A DNA stretch of 64,000 nucleotides from Gautieria morchelliformis (GCA_015179125.1 WHVA01000307.1:62001-126000); one strand, 5' to 3'; counted from the stretch's first letter, positions 43,118-53,667 are shown. The notes: a model not told the origin generated them from the sequence alone. Translations and numbers: made by a program.

Positions 43118-46100
43118 GCCAGTCAGCGGTGAAAGACATGCCCCGCTCGACGAATCGGTTTTCACTTCTCGAAACATGTACAATAGGGATCACAGGCGAT
43201 ATGATGCATCCTTCTCCCATCCCTGATCGAACTGAAACCAAACCAGCCATGCCGAAAACCCAACCCATCGCTCCAGTTGCTAATGCAAACCTTCCAGTCC
43301 CTCTATATGTCCGTACTGTTGACCTCCACCGATGCACCAAAGTACCTCTCAAGGTCCACTCCGTTGACACAGGGCATCCACTTGCAATTGACTCCCTCCT
43401 TGACAGTGGTGCTACAGGGATGTTCATCGATGTGGAGTTTGTGAGGGAACACAGGCTTCGGACCCGTCCCCTACCCCGTGCCATCCCCGTCTACAATATT
43501 GATGGTACCCCAAATGAGGCTGGCTCAATCAAGGAAGAGGTCGACCTCATTTGCACCTTTGGGGATCATATGGAACGTGCCACATTCTCTGTCGCGAGCC
43601 TTGGACGACTTGCCATCATTCTTGGTCACACATGGCTTGTTGAACACAACCCAGAAGTTGACTGGCGTACAGGAGATGTGAAGATGACACGCTGTCCCAA
43701 GTCATGTGGGGGCACACCTGTTGTCAGAGGGCCCACAGTCGAAACTGTTACAGAAGAGAGTGTAGATGAAGAGGAGGTTCCCATACAGCACACCCGCTCC
43801 CTACTTGAGGAAGGAGACAGGACCTTTGTCATCTTTGTGAATGAGAGTCCTGAAATGATTGGCGCAGGCCGGACTGTCTCCCAACAGCTTGCTGAACGGG
43901 CCAGCAAGTCTGCACCAGTCAGATCCTTCGAGGACCTTGTCCCTAAACCATACCAGGAGTTCAAGGATGTGTTTTCTAAGGAGTCATTTGACCAACTGCC
44001 TCCTCGAAAGCCCTGGGACCATGCAATTGAGCTCACTCCAGGTGCACAACCCTTCAGCACAAAGGTTACCCAATGTCACCGGTTGAGCAAAGGGAACTGG
44101 ATAACTTCCTTGAGGAGAACCTGAAGAGCCATCGTATCCGTCCCTCCAAGTCACCTATGGCATCTCCAGTCTTCTTTGTGAAGAAAAAGGACGGCAGTCT
44201 TAGATTTGTGCAAGACTACCGGAAGCTCAATGATATAACAATCAAGAATGCCTATCCTTTGCCCCTTGTTCCAGACATCATGAATAAGATTGCTGCTGGA
44301 AGGGCTAAATACTTCACAAAGCTTGACATTCGCTGGGGATATAATAATGTACGCATAAAAGAGGGAGATGAGTGGAAGGCAGCCTTTCGGACAAATAGGG
44401 GCCTGTATGAACCTCTAGTCATGTTCTTTGGACTCACGAGCAGCCCAGAAACCTTCCAGACGATGATGGATGACATCTTCAAGAGTCTCATCGATGAAGG
44501 GGTTGTGGTGGTGTTCATGGACGACATTCTCATCTTCACAGAGTCGCTTGAAGAACATCGTAGGATTGTACGACGTGTCCCTGAAATCCTCCGGGCCAAC
44601 AACCTGTACCTCAAACCTGAAAAATACCTATTTGAGCAACTAGAGGTGGAGTATCTCGGCCTCATCCTCTCTCAAGGACAGGTTGCCATGGACCCAGTCA
44701 AGGTTGCAGGGGTGCGGGACTGGCCAATACCACGTAATGTCACTGAAGTCAAATCATTCCTTGGTTTCATCAACTTCTACCGTAGATTTGTGGAAGACTT
44801 CTCACACATTGCAAAGCCCCTCAACCAGTTGACAAAACAGGATGCCCAATGGTCTTGGGATCCAAATGGCCCAGAGCAAATGTCCTTCGACAAGCTCAAA
44901 CTCCTCATCACCTCAACACCGATCCTTGTCCTCCCTGATCAAGACAAACATTTCCGTCTTGAAACAGATGCCTCAGCCTATGCCACAGGAGCAGTACTGT
45001 CCCAGCTATGTGATGATGGCAAATGGCGGCCTGTGGGGTTTGTCTCCAAAAGCCTCAATGATGCTGAACGCAACTATGCCATCCATGACAAGGAGCTTCT
45101 TTCTGTGATTCGAGGATTAGAGGAATGGCGCCACATCTTAGAGGGAACAAAGCACAAGATTGAGATTCTCAATGACCATCAGAATCTCACCTACTTCCGC
45201 ACTGCACAAAACCTGAACCGTCGTCAAGCACGCTGGTCACTCTACCTCTCTCGCTTTGATTTTGAGCTGATCCATTGTCCTGGTCGTCATTCAGCCAAGC
45301 CTGATGCACTCTCACGACGCGTGGATCATAAGCGGGGGGAGGAAGACAACCAAAATCAAGTCTTACTTACCCCTGACTTGTTCCACATCAAGGCGAATCC
45401 CCCAGAGGCTGGTGCACAGTTAGTCCCAGGTGAAGGTGATGCTTTCCTCAATCGAGTAAGGAACTGTGTAGACCGGGATGAAAAGGTTGTCAAGGCTCTC
45501 AAAGAACTGGGCTCCTCTGGCAATTTACGAGGAGAAGAGTGGTCTGAACAGGATGGGCTTGTCCTCTATCACAACAAAGTGTATGTGCCGCTTGATGCAA
45601 AACTACGACATGACATAGTGAAAGCGCACCATGACATGCCTCTCACCGGTCACCCTGGTCGTTGGAGAACCACTGAACTAGTTGCTCGGAGTTACTGGTG
45701 GCCTGGGATGGGACGTTACATTGCAAAATATGTGAAGGCCTGTGACCTGTGCAACCGGACAAAAACCTTCCCTGCTTCTCCCATTGGCAAGCTTCTACCA
45801 AACCGTATCCCAGACCGTAGATGGCAGGTTATGTCTGTTGACTTGATTGTAGAACTGCCTACCAGTCATGGCTATGATGCTCTCCTTGTTGTCGTCGATC
45901 GCCTCTCAAAGCGTGCACATGTCATTCCCACCACTTCAGATGTAACTTCAGTGGGAGTTGCCCGACTCTTCCGTGATCATGTTTGGAAACTTCATGGGCT
46001 CCCTGAAGAAATCATCAGTGATCGAGGCACACAGTTCATCTCCCAGTTCATGCGTGAACTGAACAAACTTCTTGGTGTCAAAGTCGCTGCCTCTACTGCT

Positions 46101-47028
46101 TATCACCCCCAAACTGATGGACAGACTGAAAGGGTTAATCAGGATATTGAGCAATACCTTCGACTATTCATCAACCAGCGTCAGGATGATTGGTTCGAAT
46201 GGATATCCTTGGCCTAGTTTTCCTATAACAACCGAATCCATGCCTCAACCCAGACTACACCCTTCATGTTGGACAGTGGCCAACATCCAAGGCTGGGACT
46301 GGAACCAGTCCGGGAAACTCGACTCGAGGCCCTGGATGAGTTCACAACGCGGATGGAAGCGGCCACGAGAGAAGCTCGTTCAGCCCTGTCCAAGGCAGCA
46401 GAGGACATGGCACGCTTCTATGACGTGCACCATAAAGCAGCCCCAGTTTATAAGCTTGGTGACAAGGTCTGGCTCAATGCACAAAACATCACAACCACTC
46501 GCCCAATGAAGAAGCTAGACCACAAGTGGCTAGGTCCCTACACGGTTAATAAGGTGGTCTCACGAAATGCCTATGGTCTAAATCTTCCTACATCCTTTGG
46601 TCGCACACATCCAGTGTTCTCTGTTGTCCTGCTTCGGCCATATGAAGATGACCCAATTCTTGAATGTCATGCCCCTCCACCACCCCCCCCCTGTCATACG
46701 GGATGGAGCCGAAGAATATGAAGTTGAAAGGATTCTAGACAGCAGGATGTTCCGTGGAAGGTTGGAGTATCTCGTGCGCTGGAAGGGCTATGGAGCTGCC
46801 GACGATCTCTGGCTACCAGCGAAAGATGTCTCTGGGGCAAAGCGACTCATTAAGGAATTTCACCGGCAGAACCCAGAGGCACCTCAGCGTATCTCAGCAG
46901 CCACATACATGTCCCTCCCTTTCCAGAGATTTCAGAACTTCACAGAACCTTCTAGGCAAACTCTCTTCGACTGGACAGCAGGCAGGGCTTCTACTCATAA
47001 TGTCAAGGGTCCAGGACCCCAAAGATAA
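43114..47028 (+). pseudogene. Gypsy-2 pol with chromodomain
   Basis: Protease active site SLLDSGATGMFID and LGHTWLVEHNP; RT with FVKKKDGSLRFVQDYRKLN and the catalytic FMDD (usual YVDD/FMDD); SFLGFINFYRRFVEDF; RNase H LETDASAYATGAVLSQ; integrase HHCC zinc site (HHDMPLTGHPG ... CDLCNRTK), DDE set with SVDLIVELP, SDRGTQFIS and ERVNQDIEQYLR; GPY-type module (DHKWLGPYTVNKVV); chromodomain EYEVERILDSRMFRGRLEYL. Breaks: a lost base near 44070, TAG at 46215-46217 (Gln expected after WISLA), and a frameshift in a C run at 46683-46691. The chromodomain would target integration to modified histones, as known for chromoviruses. Confidence 0.93.
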
Positions 47029-47047
47029 GCGATATCGGCCTCCGCCT

Positions 47048-47076
47048 AACCAATTCATTCCGATAAGCTATATATC
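47048..47076 (+). promoter_or_regulatory. CCAAT and TATA elements before the extra Gypsy-2 ORF
   Basis: CCAAT-type AACCAATTC at 47048-47056 and CTATATATC at 47068-47076, followed by a CT-rich tract and the ATG at 47135 in good context (ATCAACCATGTC). Inferred from motif and spacing only. Confidence 0.4.
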
Positions 47077-47134
47077 CCCTCTCCACCTGTGACCGCTCGC
47101 CTCCACTGCATCGACCCCACCACATCCATCAACC

Positions 47135-47731
47135 ATGTCCTCGCCCGCCATTGAGCTTGTTGCCCTCCCCAGCTTCACCCAAAACCTCTCTGACCTGCCA
47201 AACATGTCACGTGTCGATCCCACCCTCCTGCACTTCTCCGGCTTCTCGTCATCCAGAGCAGCCAGTGAAGCCAAGCTACAAAGGATGCTTGACTGCCGTG
47301 ATCTCGATGTCGCATGGTCTTCAAAGTGGTCCGTCAGCTCTGAGGACCTCACACCAGCGAAGAGTCAGGTGCCCACTCGCCCTGCACTTGCATTCCTCAG
47401 ACCCTGACACAGACGAGAGAACACGTACTACATCGGCGACCCTGTCTTCCTCAATGATGGAACCCCCCCGTGTGGAACCCCCTACACTTTCGAAAGCTGG
47501 GTGGGGCGACGTTTCCGTAACATGGCAGGAGAGCGAATACGTCGAGCAAGGTTCCGAGGGCCGCACTTGCCCATGGACCCCAATCCCCCTGAGCTCATCA
47601 TTGACCTGCGTTACCAGGAAGGGAAGGGTCAGGAGAGATGGTGGTCCCGCCTGTGGCATACTTGGAAACGATGTCTCGGTGGATGTTGGGGGCTAGGTGG
47701 CAGCTGTGCTTGTCGGGACGACAAGCATTGA
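47135..47731 (+). pseudogene. Extra ORF of Gypsy-2 between pol and 3' LTR
   Basis: 199 codons from ATG 47135 to TGA 47729-47731 with a single in-frame TGA at 47405-47407; the frame continues on both sides. It is sense relative to the element and lies after the chromodomain stop. N-terminal part: MSSPAIELVALPSFTQNLSD, then LLHFSGFSSSRAASEAKL; middle: NTYYIGDPVFLNDG; C-terminus rich in Trp, Cys and Arg (RWWSRLWHTWKRCLGG, GSCACRDDKH). No membrane segment long enough for an envelope protein, and no family that I recognise. It could be an accessory protein of the element or a captured host piece. Apart from the one stop it is well kept. Confidence 0.55.
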
Positions 47732-47742
47732 GAGGGGGGTGA
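47728..47742 (+). other. Gypsy-2 polypurine tract
   Basis: TTGAGAGGGGGGTGA immediately before the 3' LTR; it overlaps the stop of the extra ORF. Confidence 0.75.
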
Positions 47743-48107
47743 TGTCAGGGTTCACGCGTTTCCTTCCACAAGTTTCTATTTCCTTCCATGAGTTTCCGTC
47801 ACCTTCCGTCAGTTTCCATCACCTTCTGTCACATGTCACTTTCCGTCACTTTCCATAACCTTCTACAAGTTTCCATCTCCCCTATTATGTAAGCCTTGCC
47901 AGCGCTATAAGACTGTAGCCTGTGTGGTGGCGTTTCCTCAGCTTGATCTCTGAGGATACCCACTACACAGGCAAGTCCCCATGCATCTATCGTTGGTAGA
48001 GTTATAAACTGAGGATACCCACTACACAGTTGGTCATTGTCCTAGTATCGGCTCTTATCTCCTTGAGTATCTTTGGTTGTGGCTTCGTCATTAGTGTTGC
48101 CCTCACA
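47743..48107 (+). repeat. Gypsy-2 3' LTR
   Basis: 365 bp, same ends as the 5' LTR. Aside from missing tandem copies only a handful of single-base differences are visible. Confidence 0.95.
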
Positions 48108-49445
48108 GAGATGCTCATGGGAAACCTGATGGACAAATGTTTTTTGTCACTGGCTCAGGTGGCGCTGGGAAATCATTCACATGGAACACTCTAATCCACT
48201 CCTGTAGAGCGGAGAGCCTCATTGTGATTGCAGTAGCCTCATCTGAAATGGCTGCACTTATCCTCACTAAGGGTACAACCTCTCATAGCATGCTTGGAAT
48301 TCCCATTCCTGTCCATGAGGGCTCTCTCTCATCCATCAAAAAGAACTCTGACCAGGCTGATATGCTGAGACTGGCCAGGCTCATCATTTGGGATGAGGCT
48401 GCAATGCAGCATCGCCATGCCGTAGAGGCCATTGACAGGACACTGAGGGATTTCCTTGACCAGCCTGACAGACCCTTTGGTGGCATCACGGTCGCCTTTG
48501 GAGGTGACTTTCAGCAGACTCTCCCAATTGTCCCTAAAGGCTCCAAGGAGGATATCGTGGGAGCTACCCTTCAGAAGTCATATCTGTGGCCAAGGATCAA
48601 GGTCCTCCATCTGACAGAGAACATGCGGGTGAGAAATGACCCTGACAGAGCCAGGTTTGCAGAATGGCTGCAGAATGTGGGTCAGGGAAAGGATCTCCCA
48701 CTAGATCATACCTTCTCACTCCCTCCTCACATGGTTTGTGGCCCTGGAATTGCAGAGCTGATCCAGGAAATATACCCTGGCATTGGCAATGCAATCCCTG
48801 CCCAGGACAATTATTTTTTAGAGCGGGCCATCCTCTGTCCCAGAAATATTGAGGTCAATGAGATCAAATTCCATGGTGTTGAGGCAGTTTCCAGGTCATT
48901 CTCAGGTCTTCCACTGTGCAGATTCTGTCAAGGAAACCGACTTTGCAGAGCAGTATCCTGTGGAGTATCTGAATTCCATAGAGATGGGCAGTCTTCCTCC
49001 TGCTCACTTGGAAGTCAAGCCTGGAGTGCCTCTGATGATGTTGCGCAATTTGGATAAGAAGCAAGGACTATGCAATGGGACAAGGTTGCGGTTGGTGAGG
49101 ATGAGGAATAGAGTGTTGGAGGTCAGGATCATCTCAGGTCCACGTGCAGGAAATACTGCTTTCATCCCCAGGATCACCATTTCACCATCAGAGGGGGAAT
49201 TACCATTTGTGCTGCAGAGGAGACAGTTTCCAGTGCGTGTGGCATTTGCAATGACCATCAACAAGTCTCAGGGACAGTCTTTGGGTACGGTTGGGCTGGA
49301 CCTGAGATATCCAGTGTTTGGACATGGTCAGTTGTATGTTGGTGTTTCAAGGGGAACAAGCTGGAACAAAGTGAAGGTCTTGCTTGAGGAGGGTTTGAAC
49401 ACAACCAACATTGTATATAAAGATGTATTACTTAGAGCTCCTTGA
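48108..49445 (+). pseudogene. Helitron Rep-helicase, PIF1-like helicase part
   Basis: Continuation of the gene cut at 41542. Walker A GSGGAGKSFTWNTL, motif II IIWDEAAM, motif III AFGGDFQQTLP, then TENMRVRNDPDRARFAEWL; after a one-base insertion near 48867 the frame moves to LEVKPGVPLMMLRNLD, motif V/VI AFAMTINKSQGQSLGTVGLD and GQLYVGVSRGTSW. It ends VYKDVLLRAP at 49445. This is the PIF1/RecD-like superfamily 1 helicase of Helitrons, which would unwind the strand during rolling-circle transfer. The C-terminal codons survive in the short units 1 and 3. Confidence 0.9.
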
Positions 49446-49580
49446 TTTCTGATATCTACTTGATGCAAATGGATTACTTTGATTTTCCCCAATGCACTTG
49501 ACCTTACTGATATGTTAGACTTACCGATGCATTAGACTTACTGATGTGTTTGACCTCACTGACACGTTTGACTTGCACCC

Positions 49581-49607
49581 CCGCGCGAAGCGCGGGTATC
49601 CACCTAG
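49581..49607 (+). other. Helitron 3' terminus, unit 4
   Basis: Perfect stem CCCGCGC/GCGCGGG around GAA, then TATCCAC and CTAG. Equivalent termini end at 32166, 33980 and 37047. Confidence 0.88.
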
Positions 49608-49827
49608 TCTATAGTATAAAGTTCTAGGGGGGTGGCTGTGGGTGTTTTACGTAATAATGTTATGTAATTTGCTGATTTTGAACGCGAGCGGTGCAGCCGC
49701 GAGCGCCGTTCCTAGCTGCGCAGCCTGCTCTCTCTCTGTCTGCTACTGGCCTCCTCTGTGTCTGCTACGGGCTGTCTCTGCCTCCTGCCTGTCTCTCCTT
49801 GCCTCCATCCATTCCTGGCTGTCAGGC
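49608..49827 (+). mobile_element. Possible start of a fifth Helitron unit
   Basis: TCTATAGTATAAAGTTCTAG follows the CTAG of unit 4 directly, as in the other junctions, and the segment holds the same GCGAGCGGTGCAGCCGCGAG palindrome and a CT-rich tract. It is more diverged than the 5' ends of units 1-4 and stops at a MITE-like insertion. Confidence 0.5.
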
Positions 49828-50543
49828 AAGGGCCCGTTCGGCGCCCGCGAATTTGATTTTGTGAACGATTCGCACCACCCAAAATGTGCGAACTGGTAGT
49901 TCGTAGAAATTCTGCGTATTGTGACTGTTCGGCGCGCGGTTTCGCAAGATTTTTGTGATGCAGTTCGCAAGGAACCCTCTACTATTTTTCCAAACTGGTC
50001 TGAGCAGTTTAAGCAGTTTAAATTTCTAGCTCTTTGATATCTAGCCGTAATCTAGCGGCGTTTAACTCAAACTGTATTGTCAGGTCCGTGACCGTCCGTC
50101 CCGTCGTCCGGTCCGCGACATCCATCATCTGGTCCGTTGCCAGTGCCGCAATGCTCTAGTACTCATAGACCATTGTACTGCACTAGAAAACAGGTAAATT
50201 TTTTGTAGTATGAAATAAGTAAGCCTGCTTGTAAGCCTGATATCCTTACATTACACATAGGTATGGAAAAACCTCTGAAATGGCAAACATTGACCATGTC
50301 ACGTGACAGCTCAATTATGTTTGCACACGCTCTTGGCAATCAATCTGCTGATGCATCAATACTAGATGTAGGGCCGCGGTGCCGGCAGTACGCCTTCCTT
50401 GGGTTGCGAACAGTTGAAAACTCCAGCTGTTCGGCTGGTTTCAATTCACGAAGAAAGTAAAATCTGTCCAGATTTAACTACCCTGCTTATATCTGAACTA
50501 CTTCACCATTGCGTATCAATTCGCGGGCGCCGAACGGGCCCTT
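49828..50543. mobile_element. MITE-like DNA element with 26-bp perfect inverted repeats
   Basis: Ends are perfect inverted repeats of 26 bp (AAGGGCCCGTTCGGCGCC plus 8 more) at 49828-49853 and 50518-50543. The interior has subterminal GTTCGGCG-type repeats and no ORF. I find no target duplication next to the ends. The TIR suggests hAT or PIF/Harbinger, undecided. Confidence 0.75.
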
Positions 50544-51110
50544 AGTATTGGTATATTGGCGCCGACTCTATATAAAATAGAACACGGCTGGCCAATAACA
50601 CGACCAGCGCGGAGGGCCACCAACGGCGTGGACGGCGCGATGCAAGCGCCGGGCTCAATGGATGACGAATGTGGTTCTGTATTGCCATCGAATTACTGGG
50701 GCAACCAGACTGGTCAGCTGCTGAGTTAGTGTTCCGACATCCACTCACCTGAGACTGGGGCTGAGCGCTGAACGTTGAACAGATATTCGGCAAATCTAAC
50801 AGACCAACTAACGGACTGCACATGCAACGGTAAGCCCGACTCACTATTTATTGAGTGTATTTGTTATATATATTAGCCTAATATTTTCAAATTATTCAGT
50901 TTGCTATTATATGAGATAACAAATACTCTCTTTAGAATCCGCCGTTCCCGTATACCGATACACTTCTCGCAGGCACTTCCCACCGCCACATTCAAATACG
51001 TCCCGGGTTCCAGCACTTCAGCATGATATCCATGTATAAATTGCCAACCCATTGCTTTGCTCTTCCTCGCTTGCGGACTCCCTCCCAGCTACGCATCAGC
51101 AACCTACACG
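50544..51110. other. Upstream region of the aspartic protease gene
   Basis: No gene. TATA-like sequences: CTATATAAAATAG near 50569 and GTATAAATTG near 51034, the second about 75 nt before the ATG. Confidence 0.45.
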
Positions 51111-53667
51111 ATGCTCTCTGTGCTCTCCCTTGTCCTGCTTCTCCCTGCCGCTCTCGCCCTCCCTTCATTCGTGAAGATCCGCAATTCCCCCATTACGCTC
51201 CCTATTGCCGCACGTATCAATACTACAGGCTCGGTCAAGCTCGCTGATGTGAATCCCTATACTTGTCCCGCAATTTGAGAAAACACAGAAATTGACTCAA
51301 AAATTAAATCTCTTGACACCAGGCGGACCGCGCGCGTGCTCGTAGCTTCATCCAAGTCGCCACAGAGAGGGCTGCAAAGCTCGCTGGACAAGCAACCCCA
51401 AACGCTGTCGTCGGCGTCCCTGTGACAAATGGTGCGGTAAGTCGTGGTGGCTTACCTATGAAGCGCCATTTATCTTCATTCAATTTTGGCGCCTGGCATG
51501 ACGTAGACTTCAATGCCTCGTATCTTGCCTTTGTTCACATTATAGTTTAACGTATTCTTCACTGTCTTCCCATTGTTATTTGTCATATCATACTATGGCC
51601 TCGACCGGCGTTAACTGACGCCACCTTACACAACAGGTCTCATACACAGCTAGCGTCGGTGTGGGTAGCCCTGCGACTCAATATACGCTGATAGTCGATA
51701 CGTGAGTTGTCTCTCTTGTGTCTTTTGTTGTCAAGGTGGTCTCAAATAGCAGTTCTGCGGGAGGGAGTGAGGTCGCCTGCCATGTTGTTATTGCCAAGGT
51801 TGCCGCTGTGACCCCTCTTCAATTAACTTTCCTTACTTCATGACTAAATTATTGTCCACTGCATGATTTTCCTTGACTGTCTCCTGCCCAGCTGATCTCA
51901 CCCTCAGGGGCTCCTCCAACACCTGGGTCGGCGCCAACAAGGCTTACGCGAGGACTGCCACTTCGGAACAGACAATTAACAGTGTTGTAAGTACAATTCG
52001 CGTCTCCTCTTACATGTCGTCATCTTCCATCCATCCATCTATACTTTTCTTCTTCCTCCCCGCTCGCTGCCCCTCTTTAGCTATATATCTTTGATTATAT
52101 CACTCAGCACGTCATGGAAACCCGCTGACACCATCTCCTGCAGGCCGTCAACTATGGCTCTGGCTCATTTGTATGTCTGCCACCCATCCCGAACACTTGT
52201 CTGAACCAGCACTTACGTTTTTTATTATAACTTTACTGTCTGTAGTCCGGAACAGAGTGTACGTCATCTCTCTTCCGTTTTTGACCTCAATTTGTTGAAT
52301 AGTCACACCTACACCTCTGTCCCCCAGTCATCGACCAAGTCACCCTCGCACCAGGCTTAGTCATTCAGTCACAGAGCATCGGTGTTGCATCAACGAGTAC
52401 AGGGTTCGCAGGCGTGGATGGAATCCTGGGTATTGGTGCGCTTTTGTTCTCCCAGCCTTCATCTGGTACGATCCCAGAGCCTGACGCGTGTCAACTTATA
52501 GGGCCCACTGATCTTACACAGGGTACGCTCAGCCCGGATATTATTGCCCTGATTCCCACCGTGACCGATGTGCGTTACATTTCTGTGCAATGTCTCTCTT
52601 CTCTGCGCAATTATTGCTCAATTTCTTTCCCTTCCTTTTCCCTTCTTTTTTATGCTATAAACGCTGAGATGCTTGCTACGTTGTAGAACCTGTTCTCTCA
52701 GGGTAAAATGGCTTCCTACGCCGCTGTCAATGCAGACATACTAAACTCCTCCCAGGGACGATTGATTCCGATGAAATTGGTGTTTCATTCGAGCCTGCCA
52801 CTTCCAAATCCGTAACGAACGGCGAGATCACCTTCGGAGACACAGATGCAAGTAAATTTACGGGATCGATCTCGTTCACGCCTATCACGAGCACATCTCC
52901 CGCCAGTACATACTGGGGAATCGACCAAAGTGTTACGTACGTGGAAACATGCCTTATATCGTTTTCATCGCTGAGCTGTAATGTATAGATTCGGTACTTC
53001 AACGAATATTCTTTCATCGACTGCTGGCATCGTCGGTGAGTGCGCATACCCTCGTCGCAGAATGTCGCAGACTTCATACCGAACTGTGAATAGACACCGG
53101 CACAACCCTCGTACTCATTGCTACCGACGCCTTCGCCCGCTACACAGCTGCCACAGGCGGGGTCCTTGACAATGCCACCGGTCTCCTCCGTCTTACGACT
53201 GCGCAGTTCGCTAATCTCCAGAGCTTGTTTTTCCATGTCGATGAGGTGCGTGACGCGATCGATATACTCCACTTTTTCCGCTGGTCTTTATCTTAGACAT
53301 CATTTCTCCCACCTTCCGCGCCGCTTCTTCCTAACAGCTCGCTAACACTCACCACAGACGACCTTTGAGTTGACAGCCAATGCGCAAGCATGGCCGCGTA
53401 GCCTCAACTCCCAAATTGGCGGCGACGCTGACAGTGTCTACCTCATTGTTGCAGACATCGGCCGCCCCAGTGGCCAAGGATTGGATTTCATTAACGGATT
53501 TGCATTCCTGTGCGTTGAGCTGTTTCTCTTTATTACCACATTCGGGATGCATGCGGATTGGTGTTGACCGTCCTACTTTTAGGGAACGCTTCTACTCCGT
53601 CTTCGACACCACCAATCGGCGTGTGGGTCTCGCTACGACGCCGTTCACACATGCTACAACCAATTAA
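51111..53667 (+). CDS. Secreted aspartic protease, polyporopepsin type (peptidase family A1)
   Basis: Fourteen exons by my reading: 51111-51248, 51323-51436, 51637-51701, 51908-51986, 52144-52170, 52246-52258, 52328-52435, 52502-52569, 52687-52702, 52756-52936, 52989-53035, 53094-53245, 53358-53509 and 53583-53667. Signal peptide MLSVLSLVLLLPAALA, then a propeptide (DRARARSFIQVATERAAKLA), N-lobe active site DTGSSNTW, flap Tyr in VNYGSGSFSG, C-lobe active site DTGTTLVLIATDAF, and the end ERFYSVFDTTNRRVGLATTP. Both catalytic Asp are present, the frame is continuous and length is about 415 residues, normal for the family. It would digest protein outside the cell at acid pH. Exons of 13 and 16 nt explain why single ORFs miss it. 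Confidence 0.9.

Larger units (their letters stand above)
41543..48107 (+). mobile_element. Ty3/Gypsy chromovirus Gypsy-2, complete, nested in the Helitron
   Basis: LTRs 41543-41950 and 47743-48107 with TG..CA ends flank gag, protease, RT, RNase H, integrase, chromodomain and an extra ORF. GAGAT lies on both sides (41538-41542, 48108-48112), a perfect 5-bp target duplication. Joining the flanks across it restores the helicase frame (SALTRD then AHGKPDGQMFFVTG). The coding part has three stops and two frameshifts, so the copy is inactive. It is younger than the Helitron copy it sits in. Confidence 0.95.
37048..49607 (+). mobile_element. Autonomous-type Helitron, unit 4, with nested Gypsy-2
   Basis: Begins TTACACTATATGAAAGCGCC after the CTAG of unit 3 and ends in a perfect hairpin (CCCGCGCGAAGCGCGGG) plus TATCCACCTAG at 49607. 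It carries the Rep-helicase gene (38110-49445) in the plus orientation, cut at 41542/48108 by Gypsy-2. Without Gypsy-2 it is about 6.0 kb, a normal size for a fungal Helitron. Subterminal 18-bp repeats (GCACTTGACCTTACTGAT) precede the 3' hairpin as in the other units. Confidence 0.87.

Noticed and set aside
47321..47659. 112-codon minus-strand ORF at the end of Gypsy-2
   Set aside because: Antisense to the extra sense ORF, which has the better start context and promoter-like sequence; I cannot exclude an antisense gene but prefer the sense reading.
50263..50460. Short ORF inside the MITE-like element
   Set aside because: 65 codons, no family resemblance, and contains the segment shared in inverse orientation with 25905-25955.
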